Shown here: positions 1 to 5,552 of the stretch, piece after piece
Position numbering within the stretch: the first letter of the stretch is position 1
Layout of the letters: every line of letters begins with the position of its first letter
From: an uncultured Mycoplasmatota bacterium
Lineage (GTDB): Bacteria > Bacillota_I > Bacilli_A > RF39 > UBA660
Length of the DNA stretch: 5,552 bases
Direction: 5' to 3'
Assembly (NCBI GenBank): GCA_946007485.1
Contig: CAMGAM010000064.1
Coordinates: 1 to 5,552 of the forward strand
Notes under the pieces: generated by a model
What the model was told of the DNA's origin: nothing
What the model saw: the letters and a program-made list of their open reading frames with translations, nothing else
The model's database searches: none
Program-made: the position numbers and the translations under genes

Positions 1-926
1 AATAAGCCAAATTGTTTTTTTCTTTCCATAACAGAGATAGCAAACGAATTATAGATAACAATAATACAAGCAATACTTACTAGAGTTAACATGATAATTA
101 GCATCGAAGCCATACTACCGATTAAGTTATCATATCCACTAACTCCATATAGGGCTAAGAGTGTATCATTATATTCAATTTTTTGATAGTATTCTCTACT
201 ATCGGGAACAATGCCTAAGTTTTTAGCAATGTTTTTAGTAAGATCGTAACTTTTATTAACTTTTTTATAGGTGATGAAGATATCCATTCTGTCTGAATCA
301 ATATCAGTGGTGTAAATATAACAACCAACATCATTATCTTCATAATAATCTTTTTCAATAACTCCGACAATTGTGAACTGGTAATCTTTTCTATTTTTAA
401 GATATTCTCCAGGGGAATATGTAGATGAATCTGTTATTGGATTATCTTCATAGTAGCGATCTCCTAGAGAAAGATTTAGGGTATTACCTATTTTTAATTC
501 ATCTGGATATTCTTCATAAAGATATTCAGGAATAACTACTTCTTTATTATTTTCTGGAAGTCTACCACTTATTAGAGTTAGATGTTCCATATATTTAGGA
601 GTAATACTATAAACTTTAAAATATTCAATTATTTCTTCGTTATAATTAATTTTATCATAACCTAGATAATTTCTAGTAATATATTTTTTTACATTAGTGT
701 TATTATTAATGATACTGATATTATTTTTAGAAATATCATTTATTCTAGCATTATAGTCTCCTTTATAAGAGATAACATCTTCGATCATTCCCTCTCTAAA
801 GGTAGATAGAAGTAAGCCAATACCAACCATTAGGGCAGTTGATAAGATAATACCTATGATAGTGACAATAGTTCTTTTTTTATTCATAGTGAGATGTTTT
901 TGAGTTAATTTATTTAAAATATTCAT
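1..926 (-). CDS. ABC transporter permease, FtsX/MacB-like (N-terminal part, cut by window edge)
   Basis: This is the membrane subunit of an ABC transporter, partner of the ATPase immediately upstream. 308 codons are visible with no stop before the window edge. Residues 1-18 are short and basic. A hydrophobic segment at about 19-41 (TIIGIILSTALMVGIGLLL) is the first membrane helix. A hydrophilic domain of about 220 residues (roughly 44-266, with GRLPENNKEVVIP and GNTLNLSLGD) matches the extracytoplasmic MacB-type domain. A second helix lies at about 268-297 and is followed by SVMERKKQFGL, the ERxxxxGL motif at the start of an FtsX domain; the rest lies outside the window. The ATG overlaps the ATPase stop by one base (TAATG) with only a weak ribosome-binding site, which suggests translational coupling. 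The large loop between helices 1 and 2 fits MacB/Vex-type permeases better than BceB types. The substrate is not readable; peptides, lipids or export of a toxic compound are all possible. Confidence 0.9.
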   Translation of the reverse strand, partial: MNILNKLTQKHLTMNKKRTIVTIIGIILSTALMVGIGLLLSTFREGMIEDVISYKGDYNARINDISKNNISIINNNTNVKKYITRNYLGYDKINYNEEIIEYFKVYSITPKYMEHLTLISGRLPENNKEVVIPEYLYEEYPDELKIGNTLNLSLGDRYYEDNPITDSSTYSPGEYLKNRKDYQFTIVGVIEKDYYEDNDVGCYIYTTDIDSDRMDIFITYKKVNKSYDLTKNIAKNLGIVPDSREYYQKIEYNDTLLALYGVSGYDNLIGSMASMLIIMLTLVSIACIIVIYNSFAISVMERKKQFGL

Positions 927-1606
927 TATTTCACCAACTCATCACTAATTATTTTTCCATCATCAATAGTAATAATTCTATCAGCATTTAGAGCAAGATT
1001 ATGATCGTGAGTAATCATGATAATGGTTTGTTTATATTTTTTATTAGATAGTTTTAATAATTCAACAATATCACGACTTGCTTTACTATCTAGATTACCT
1101 GTTGGTTCATCGGCTAATAATAAAGCTGGTCGATTCATAAGAGCCCTACCAATAGAAACTCTTTGTTGTTGACCTCCTGATAATTCATTTGGCAAGTGAT
1201 TGATACGATTTTCTAGGCCAAGAGTTTCAATTAATTCTTTAAGATATGCTTCATCTGGTTTTTTGCCATCTAGTAAAATTGGTAGTGTCATATTTTCTTC
1301 AACATTCAAGATGGGAATTAAGTTATAAAATTGATAAATTAAACCAACTTGACGACGACGAAAAATAGCTAAATTAGTTTCGTTTAATTTATAAATATCT
1401 TCTCCATCAATAATTATTTTACCTGAGCTTGGTCTATCGACTCCTCCTAGTAAGTGAAGTAAAGTACTTTTTCCTGATCCAGATGCGCCAACAATGGCAA
1501 CAAATTCACCTTTATTAACGGTAAAACTAATACCATCTAGAGCTTTGACAAGGGTATTTCCTTTACCATAAGTTTTCTTTAAATTTTCTACTTTTAATAT
1601 TTCCAT
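926..1606 (-). CDS. ABC transporter ATP-binding protein, MacB/LolD/SalX-type
   Basis: This is the cytoplasmic ATPase that powers the adjacent FtsX-type permease. At 226 residues it has the usual length of the family and every motif is intact: A-loop Tyr13, Walker A GASGSGKST (40-48), Q-loop Gln92 in YQFYNL, signature LSGGQQQR (142-149), Walker B ALLLADE (161-167), D-loop NLDS (171-174) and switch His200 in ITHD. The LSGGQQQR to ADEPTGNLDS arrangement is typical of the MacB/LolD/BceA group, known to act with long-extracytoplasmic-loop permeases in peptide or lipoprotein transport and antibiotic efflux. The start is supported by an AAAGGAAGGA ribosome-binding site at 1620..1611. The gene has its own predicted promoter with operator repeats just upstream, so it may be expressed separately from the two-component genes, although no terminator separates them and read-through is possible. 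The substrate cannot be inferred from the ATPase. Confidence 0.96.
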   Translation of the reverse strand: MEILKVENLKKTYGKGNTLVKALDGISFTVNKGEFVAIVGASGSGKSTLLHLLGGVDRPSSGKIIIDGEDIYKLNETNLAIFRRRQVGLIYQFYNLIPILNVEENMTLPILLDGKKPDEAYLKELIETLGLENRINHLPNELSGGQQQRVSIGRALMNRPALLLADEPTGNLDSKASRDIVELLKLSNKKYKQTIIMITHDHNLALNADRIITIDDGKIISDELVK

Positions 1607-1629
1607 ATTTTCCTTCCTTTCAAGTATTA

Positions 1630-1658
1630 ATTATATTTTGTCAAGATGACTATTTAAT
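1630..1658 (-). promoter_or_regulatory. Predicted activator-dependent promoter of the ABC transporter genes
   Basis: On the minus strand a perfect TATAAT -10 box lies at 1635..1630. The position 17 bp upstream (1658..1653) reads ATTAAA, a poor -35, and falls inside the 11-bp repeat array. Transcription would begin near 1623, leaving a leader of about 17 bases with the ribosome-binding site. A good -10 with a -35 replaced by regulator repeats is the known layout of promoters activated by PhoB/OmpR-family regulators. The call is from sequence only. Confidence 0.65.
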
Positions 1659-1690
1659 GACTATTTAGTGACAATTTAGTCATAAAGAAG
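1647..1690 (-). promoter_or_regulatory. Tandem 11-bp direct repeats, probable response-regulator operator
   Basis: Read on the plus strand, three head-to-tail units follow each other with no gap: TGACTATTTAA (1647-1657), TGACTATTTAG (1658-1668) and TGACAATTTAG (1669-1679). A fourth, poorly conserved unit may lie at 1680-1690. On the minus strand the units read as GTCAY cores spaced by AT-rich bases, resembling the PhoB-box layout in which winged-helix regulators bind 11-bp direct repeats on one face of the helix. The array overlaps the -35 position of the ATPase promoter and lies next to a two-component system whose regulator belongs to that DNA-binding family. Binding by that regulator is an inference. 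The repeats themselves are plain in the sequence. Confidence 0.7.
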
Positions 1691-1699
1691 GATTAATAA

Positions 1700-2926
1700 T
1701 TATATAACATTTTTATAAAATCTAACTGTAAAAGTGGAACCTTTATGTAATGTAGAAGAAACAGTAATTTCTCCATCTTGCATATCAATTATTTTTTTTG
1801 ACATATTAAGACCAATACCTATGCTGTCTTTAGAACTATTTCCTTTATAGAAACGTTCAAAAATATGGCCAATATCTTCTTTTTTGATACCACATCCATT
1901 ATCTTTAATATTTATTTCCGTATAGATAGGATTTTCAGTACAAATTATTTCAATATGTCCTCCTTTATCAGTATGTTCACAAGCATTTTTGATAATATTA
2001 AGAATAGCTTCTTTTGTCCATTCAAGATCAATATTGGCAGTAATCGATTTATCACATTTTATAGATAAAGTAATTTCTTTTAATTCAATAGGTATTTTTA
2101 ATGGAGAGATAGCAAGATTTAGTAAATCAATTATTTTAGTATCTTTTCTATTTAAAGTTTCTGCTTGACTATCAATTCTAGACATTTTTAAAAGAGAATT
2201 AACTAACCATTCAATTCTTTCTAATTGATTTTTATTTTTAATAAGGAGTTCTTTTCTCAAAGATTTATCAATTTGATTATCATAGAGAATTTCATTTATG
2301 ACATACATGCCTGTTAGAGGAGTCTTTAATTGATGAGAAATATCTGATAAAGTATAAGATAAATATTGTTTATCTTTTAAAGATATTTCATTTTGTTCTT
2401 TTAATTTAATGGTCATTTTATAAAGATCATTTTTTAAATTACTGATATCCCCTTCTTCGTATTCACGAATATCCATATTATAACGATTATTTAATATTTC
2501 ATTAGTATAGGTTGATAAAGTACCAATTTTCTTATAAATTCTTTTTATAAAGATAATAAAGATAGTAAAGATAATAATAAGATATATTGTAATAGTAATA
2601 ATGTTTATTTTAATTAAATCTTTTTTTATTTGATTATTATTTCCTAGATAGTCAATAATAGAAGAATCTTCTAAACTATATTTTTTTAATATTTTTAAAG
2701 ATTCATCATAAGTGATATCGTGATTAATTAGTGATGAGATGATTAAATCTTCTTCTTCAGGATACTTTTTAATTAGTTCGTTGACGATGTGAGTATTATT
2801 TATAATAATTTCTTTTCGATAACAATTAAACATATAATTATTTAGAATAATTATCGTGATAATTCCTAATAGAATGATAATAAATTCAATCAAGAAAAGT
2901 TTTCTTACTTCTTTATTTTTAAACAT
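1700..2926 (-). CDS. Two-component sensor histidine kinase
   Basis: This is a membrane histidine kinase that would autophosphorylate and pass phosphate to the regulator encoded just upstream. It has 408 residues. Helix 1 lies at about 10-32 and helix 2 at about 107-127, enclosing a charged extracytoplasmic region of about 70 residues with no domain I recognise. A HAMP-like linker follows (about 128-180, including EEGDISNLKNDLYKM). The dimerisation box SDISHQLKTPL carries the phospho-acceptor His198. The ATPase domain has the N box with Asn314 (NIIKNACEHT), the G1 box DNGCGI (342-347), the F box FERFYKG (356-362) and the G2 box GIGLNMSKKI (370-379). All catalytic motifs are intact. The gene starts 18 bases after the regulator stop, with GAGTAGG at 2940..2934 as ribosome-binding site, so the two are co-transcribed. 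The sizeable sensor loop argues against the loop-less BceS-type kinases that sense through their transporter. The signal is unknown. Confidence 0.95.
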   Translation of the reverse strand: MFKNKEVRKLFLIEFIIILLGIITIIILNNYMFNCYRKEIIINNTHIVNELIKKYPEEEDLIISSLINHDITYDESLKILKKYSLEDSSIIDYLGNNNQIKKDLIKINIITITIYLIIIFTIFIIFIKRIYKKIGTLSTYTNEILNNRYNMDIREYEEGDISNLKNDLYKMTIKLKEQNEISLKDKQYLSYTLSDISHQLKTPLTGMYVINEILYDNQIDKSLRKELLIKNKNQLERIEWLVNSLLKMSRIDSQAETLNRKDTKIIDLLNLAISPLKIPIELKEITLSIKCDKSITANIDLEWTKEAILNIIKNACEHTDKGGHIEIICTENPIYTEINIKDNGCGIKKEDIGHIFERFYKGNSSKDSIGIGLNMSKKIIDMQDGEITVSSTLHKGSTFTVRFYKNVI

Positions 2927-2944
2927 ATAGATACCTACTCTCTT

Positions 2945-3634
2945 TTATTCGTCATAAATACCAATTTTATAACCGATACCTCTTATTGTTTTAATAACTT
3001 TAGGGTTACTTGGATCATCTTCTATTTTTTCTCTTATTCTTTTTATGTATACGGTTAGGGTATTATCGTTGACATACTCTTCTGAGACATCCCAAATATC
3101 AGCTAAAATCTTTTCTCTTGTGAAAATAATATTAGGATTTAGAACAAGTAAAAGAAGAATTTTATATTCAAGAGCCGTTAGGAAGATAACTTCATTGTTT
3201 TTCATAACTTTAGCTTGATTAATATCAATAGAGATATTTCCGATATTGATGATATTTTCCCTATTAGAATTACCATTTCTTCTTAAGACGACATTAATTC
3301 TTGATATTAGTTCTCTAGCTTTAAATGGTTTAGTGATATAGTCATCAGCGCCCATATCAAGTCCTCTAACAATAGAAATTTCTAAATCATTAGCAGTTAA
3401 GAAAATGATGGGAATATTTTTAATTTCTTTAATTTTTTTGAAGAGATCAAAACCAGACATATCAGGAAGATTAATATCTAGAAGAATAATATTTAAATCA
3501 TTAATACTATTTATGATAGATAAGCTTTCTTTAGCAGTTTTTGCTAGATAAACTTCAAAATCTTCAGCATCTAAATAATATTTTAAACCTGTTCCGATGA
3601 CATCATCATCTTCGATAATAAGTATTTTTTTCAT
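2945..3634 (-). CDS. Two-component response regulator, OmpR/PhoB family
   Basis: This is a DNA-binding transcription factor controlled by phosphorylation from the kinase encoded directly downstream. It has 229 residues, the normal family length. The receiver domain (about 1-118) has the acidic pocket E8-D9-D10, phospho-acceptor Asp53 in LLDINLPDMSG, Thr80 in FLTA and Lys102 in TKPF. After a short linker, the winged-helix domain (about 127-227) includes LTALEYKILLLL, the recognition-helix region NDNTLTVYIKRIREKI, and the wing IKTIRGIGYKI. The ATG is preceded by AAAGGA at 3650..3645. It is the first gene of the unit, read from the promoter at 3748..3720. Winged-helix regulators of this family bind tandem direct repeats, and such repeats lie ahead of the ABC transporter genes two genes downstream, making that promoter the best candidate target. 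Confidence 0.96.
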   Translation of the reverse strand: MKKILIIEDDDVIGTGLKYYLDAEDFEVYLAKTAKESLSIINSINDLNIILLDINLPDMSGFDLFKKIKEIKNIPIIFLTANDLEISIVRGLDMGADDYITKPFKARELISRINVVLRRNGNSNRENIINIGNISIDINQAKVMKNNEVIFLTALEYKILLLLVLNPNIIFTREKILADIWDVSEEYVNDNTLTVYIKRIREKIEDDPSNPKVIKTIRGIGYKIGIYDE

Positions 3635-3719
3635 TAATAATCATTCCTTTCACTTTGTTTAAAGTATAAACAATCATGAAAAATATATTTTTGTTTTTAA
3701 TTTTAATTACCTTGCACTC

Positions 3720-3748
3720 ATTATATCACGGATAATTTAAGATGTAAA
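3720..3748 (-). promoter_or_regulatory. Predicted sigma-A promoter of the two-component genes
   Basis: On the minus strand, TTTACA (3748..3743) and TATAAT (3725..3720) are 17 bp apart, and TGA immediately before the -10 forms an extended -10 element. Transcription would begin near 3713, giving a leader of about 79 bases before the regulator ATG. The leader holds a second possible -10 (TATACT, 3668..3663) without a convincing -35, and only a small 5-bp hairpin (GTTTA/TAAAC). No riboswitch is recognised. Confidence 0.75.
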
Positions 3749-3843
3749 TTAAAGTGGATATTATTTAGATAGTGGAGAAATATATATAATAATATACTTT
3801 ATTATTTAGAATACTTTTTGTTGATGAAAAATTAAGATAATGG
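3749..3843. other. Unassigned AT-rich spacer between divergent promoters
   Basis: About 95 bases separate the -35 boxes of the two divergent promoters. No coding frame is credible. The stretch has an exact 11-bp direct repeat, TATTATTTAGA, at 3759-3769 and 3800-3810, and a weak A/T-only 7-bp inverted repeat (3786-3792 with 3799-3805). Both could arise by chance in DNA this AT-rich. The TGAC-led operator repeat found ahead of the ABC genes does not recur here. Confidence 0.4.
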
Positions 3844-3872
3844 TTGAAAAAAATATTAATCTATTATATAAT
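3844..3872 (+). promoter_or_regulatory. Predicted sigma-A promoter of the secretion/pilus ATPase gene
   Basis: TTGAAA (3844-3849) and a perfect TATAAT (3867-3872) are separated by 17 bp. Transcription would begin near 3879, giving a leader of about 20 to 30 bases that contains the AAAGGGA ribosome-binding site at 3890-3896. The match to the housekeeping consensus suggests constitutive expression unless a repressor acts here. Confidence 0.75.
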
Positions 3873-3899
3873 TAAGAAGAATAGGAATGAAAGGGACAA

Positions 3900-5144
3900 G
3901 TGATATCTATGCAAAATAATATTGATTTTGTGAATACACCAGTAGTAGATGTTGTTAATAGTATTATTTTGGCAGCAGCTAAGGCTGGAGCAAGTGATAT
4001 TCACTTTGACCATATGGATAGTTGTTTAAAAGTAAGAATTAGAATAGATGGTATTTTAAATGATTATGCAGATATTCCAAATGAAGTTAAAAATAATGTA
4101 ATTACCAGAATTAAAATTTTATCTGGAATGAATATTACTGAGACAAGACTTCCTCAAGATGGTGCTATTAAGACAGAACTTGGAGGATTAGATCTTGATA
4201 TGCGTGTGTCTTCTTTACCTACTAAGAAAGGTGAAAAAATTGTTATAAGAATTTTGGATTATTCAAGAAGTATGCAAGGTATTGAATATTTATTTTTCTC
4301 AGAAGAAAATTATAAAAAAATTCTTAAGATGATTGCTGCTCCGAATGGAATTATCTTAGTTACAGGGGCTACGGGTAGTGGTAAATCGACGACAGTATAT
4401 TCATTTTTACAGAAGCTTAATGTTAAGGGAACTAATCTAATAACAGTTGAAGATCCAGTTGAAATGGATATTGAAGGAATCAATCAGGTACAAGTTAATA
4501 GTGATATTGGACTTGACTTTGCGACAGTTCTTAGAAGTATTTTAAGACAAGACCCAAATGTTATTATGATTTTTGAGATAAGAGATAGTGAGACAGCTCA
4601 AATAGCAGTTAGAGCCTCAATTACTGGGCATTTAGTTTTATCGACTCTGCATACGAATAATTCACTGACTACGATTGAAAGACTTTTAGATATGGAAGTT
4701 GAGAGATATTTATTGGCTTCTGCCCTATCTGGAATTGTTTCTCAGAAATTAGCTAGAAAGTTATGTGATAAATGTAAAAAAGTTAGAGAAACTAATCCAT
4801 ATGAAAAAGAAATGTTTAGGAAGTTTTTGAATATGGATGTTAATCAAGTATATGAACCTGTTGGATGTCCAGAATGTTCTTCGGGATATCATGGTCGAAT
4901 TGCTCTTCAAGAAGTTTTATTGATATCTCCAGATATTAGAGATGCAATTAATGCAAGGATGCCAAAAGCAGAACTTAGAGCAATGGTATATGGTAGTGAT
5001 GTTATTACCCTACTTCAAGATGGTTTATATAAGGTAATAGCTGGTCTTACTTCAATATCAGAAGTTATTAAACTTACAGAAGCCGATGATGAAGTAAATG
5101 CCGAAGAAAAAGTTAAAAGTATGATTAAAAATAAAACTCAATGA
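3900..5144 (+). CDS. GspE/PilB/ComGA-type secretion or pilus assembly ATPase, lacking the N1 domain
   Basis: This is a cytoplasmic hexameric ATPase of the type II secretion/type IV pilus/competence pseudopilus family, which powers filament assembly. It has 414 residues. The N2 domain begins almost at once (TPVVDVVNSIILAAAKAGASDIHFD, VRIRIDGIL, ETRLPQDG). Walker A is GATGSGKST (156-164), the Asp box ITVEDPVE (181-188), Walker B RQDPNVIMIFEIRD (216-229) and the His box GHLVLSTLHTNN (243-254). Four cysteines, C289, C292, C323 and C326 (CDKC and CPEC), form the family's zinc site. Full-length PilB/GspE proteins are typically about 500-570 residues with an MshEN/N1 domain, absent here; ComGA proteins are about 350. 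Position 225 is Phe where GEIRD normally has Gly. The start is uncertain: GTG 3900 lies close to AAAGGGA, whereas ATG 3909 has wider spacing and would remove three residues. No partner gene is visible beside it, so secretion, competence and pilus roles remain open. Confidence 0.93.
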   Translation: MISMQNNIDFVNTPVVDVVNSIILAAAKAGASDIHFDHMDSCLKVRIRIDGILNDYADIPNEVKNNVITRIKILSGMNITETRLPQDGAIKTELGGLDLDMRVSSLPTKKGEKIVIRILDYSRSMQGIEYLFFSEENYKKILKMIAAPNGIILVTGATGSGKSTTVYSFLQKLNVKGTNLITVEDPVEMDIEGINQVQVNSDIGLDFATVLRSILRQDPNVIMIFEIRDSETAQIAVRASITGHLVLSTLHTNNSLTTIERLLDMEVERYLLASALSGIVSQKLARKLCDKCKKVRETNPYEKEMFRKFLNMDVNQVYEPVGCPECSSGYHGRIALQEVLLISPDIRDAINARMPKAELRAMVYGSDVITLLQDGLYKVIAGLTSISEVIKLTEADDEVNAEEKVKSMIKNKTQ

Positions 5145-5168
5145 TTTATGTATCGATTGAGTTTTTTC
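5133..5168 (+). terminator. Intrinsic terminator of the secretion/pilus ATPase gene
   Basis: AAAACTCAAT (5133-5142) can pair perfectly with ATTGAGTTTT (5156-5165) across a 13-base loop, and the 3' arm runs into a T-rich tract (5162-5170). The left arm encodes the last codons and includes the first base of the TGA stop, so the terminator overlaps the gene end. The stem has few G-C pairs, as is usual in an AT-rich genome. Confidence 0.8.
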
Positions 5169-5189
5169 TTATATTTATAGATGTTTTGC

Positions 5190-5218
5190 TTGATTAAATA
5201 TTTTATGTTTGCTATAAT
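5190..5218 (+). promoter_or_regulatory. Predicted strong extended -10 promoter for the right-edge gene
   Basis: TTGATT (5190-5195) and TATAAT (5213-5218) are 17 bp apart, and TGC directly before the -10 gives an extended TGnTATAAT element. Transcription would begin near 5225, about 22 bases before the ATG. Because a terminator lies just upstream, the next gene appears to be an independent unit. Confidence 0.75.
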
Positions 5219-5228
5219 AAATGGCATC

Positions 5229-5240
5229 GGGGGGAAGGGA
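5229..5240 (+). promoter_or_regulatory. G-rich ribosome-binding site
   Basis: GGGGGGAAGGGA ends six bases before the ATG at 5247 and supports that start. A run of six G is conspicuous in such AT-rich DNA. AAGGGA is the likelier pairing segment by spacing, and the G-run may add strength. Confidence 0.6.
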
Positions 5241-5246
5241 ATATTT

Positions 5247-5552
5247 ATGTTGCAAAAATTTATGTTAGAAAAAATTTTAAGTCATTATTCAAGTGAGACT
5301 TTAAAAGAAATAAATAAACTTTTAGATGATGGTCATGATGAAATTATTTCAGTTATTGGAAGTTATTATAATGAAGAAGATTTATTGAAAATTTTAAAGA
5401 TATTTGAACAAGGATACAATATTGAGTTTTTTGGTAAATACAGATTTGATTCTTTTCAAATTCAAGAAATTAGATGTGGATTAGAAAACAGTGTGGATGT
5501 ATCGGTTTATGTTGATGAAAAATTTGATTGGAAACAAATGGAACAAATTAGA
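5247..5552 (+). CDS. Unrecognised protein with degenerate ~26-residue repeats (N-terminal part, cut by window edge)
   Basis: 102 codons are open to the window edge. I do not recognise a named family. The start is supported by the extended -10 promoter and the ribosome-binding site just upstream. The protein is acidic, has no signal peptide or membrane segment in the visible part, and looks mainly helical. Two segments match well at a spacing of 26 residues: FDSFQIQEIR (67-76) and FDWKQMEQIR (93-102). The first continues as CGLENSVDVSVYVDEK before the second begins. Weaker related units seem to start at Tyr14 and Tyr41, sharing a hydrophobic, Leu/Ile, then Gly pattern (Gly29, Gly56). I recall proteins built of tandem units like QMxEIRxGLExGLDVSxYA in uncultured AT-rich Firmicutes, with no known function; this link is from memory and untested. 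The repeats may mediate protein contacts, but nothing here shows an activity. Confidence 0.8.
   Translation, partial: MLQKFMLEKILSHYSSETLKEINKLLDDGHDEIISVIGSYYNEEDLLKILKIFEQGYNIEFFGKYRFDSFQIQEIRCGLENSVDVSVYVDEKFDWKQMEQIR
5286..5552 (+). repeat. Degenerate tandem repeats within the right-edge protein
   Basis: At protein level, units begin near residues 14, 41, 67 and 93 (spacings 27, 26 and 26), the last being truncated by the window edge. Only the last two are clearly alike (FDxxQ[IM]x[EQ]IR). The earlier two share mainly an aromatic start, an Ile nine positions in and a Gly about 16 positions in, so their membership is tentative. The DNA itself is not obviously repeated, which suggests old divergence. 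Confidence 0.45.

Noticed and set aside
1639..1644. TTGACA on the minus strand as the -35 of the ABC promoter
   Set aside because: The hexamer 15 to 18 bp downstream is GAAAGG-like, not a -10, and the good TATAAT lies only three bases after it. The resemblance is better explained as part of the TGAC-rich operator area.
1647..1690. Short tandem repeats as a CRISPR array
   Set aside because: The units are 11 bp with no spacers between them, far from any CRISPR layout, and no cas gene is near.
1607..1699. A small gene or terminator between the kinase and the ATPase
   Set aside because: There is no start with a ribosome-binding site and no stem followed by T-tract. The gap is filled by the repeat array, the -10 box and the ATPase ribosome-binding site.
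1865..2068. A 67-codon open frame on the plus strand
   Set aside because: It lies wholly inside the histidine kinase gene on the other strand, where it covers essential N-box and G1-box coding sequence. It has no ribosome-binding site and its translation resembles no protein.
3786..3805. Inverted repeat ATAATAA/TTATTAT as a terminator or operator
   Set aside because: The stem has only A-T pairs, no T-tract suited to either transcript follows, and such palindromes are expected by chance in this composition.
1..5552. A Mycoplasma-type genetic code (TGA as Trp), suggested by the low GC
   Set aside because: Tryptophan codons are TGG in the genes read, and TGA properly ends the secretion/pilus ATPase gene directly at its terminator.

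Overview
The window is strongly AT-rich. Coding is dense, the ribosome-binding sites are purine-rich in Gram-positive style, and promoters are close to the sigma-A consensus. Tryptophan is TGG and TGA acts as a stop, so the standard bacterial code applies. Together with the gene families, this suggests a low-GC Firmicutes/Bacillota-type bacterium. An uncultured, AT-rich, gut-type lineage is possible, but no marker gene here fixes the taxonomy.

Left part, minus strand (3634 down to 1). A response regulator gene (2945..3634) and a sensor histidine kinase gene (1700..2926) form a two-component pair. They are followed in the same direction by an ABC transporter ATPase (926..1606) and the N-terminal part of its FtsX/MacB-type permease (1..926, cut by the window edge). 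The 93-bp gap between kinase and ATPase holds three near-identical tandem 11-bp repeats. These sit on the -35 region of a promoter with a perfect TATAAT -10 but no recognisable -35. That is the layout expected for activation by an OmpR/PhoB-family regulator, so the simplest model is that the kinase senses a signal and the regulator switches on the transporter through these repeats.

Middle (3635..3899). This is a divergent intergenic region. A strong minus-strand promoter (TTTACA, 17 bp, TGaTATAAT) drives the two-component genes. A plus-strand promoter (TTGAAA, 17 bp, TATAAT) drives the next gene.

Right part, plus strand. A GspE/PilB/ComGA-type secretion or pilus ATPase (3900..5144) lacks the N-terminal N1/MshEN domain and has Phe in place of the usual Gly in its Walker B GEIRD motif. 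An intrinsic terminator overlaps its stop codon, and no pilus or competence partner follows, so it looks monocistronic. Next comes a strong extended -10 promoter and the start of an unrecognised protein (5247..5552, cut by the window edge). Its sequence looks like degenerate, roughly 26-residue repeats that become clearer toward the right edge.

The most notable points are the 11-bp operator array, the altered Walker B and orphan position of the secretion ATPase, and the repeat protein. I see no RNA gene, insertion sequence, CRISPR array or phage gene.
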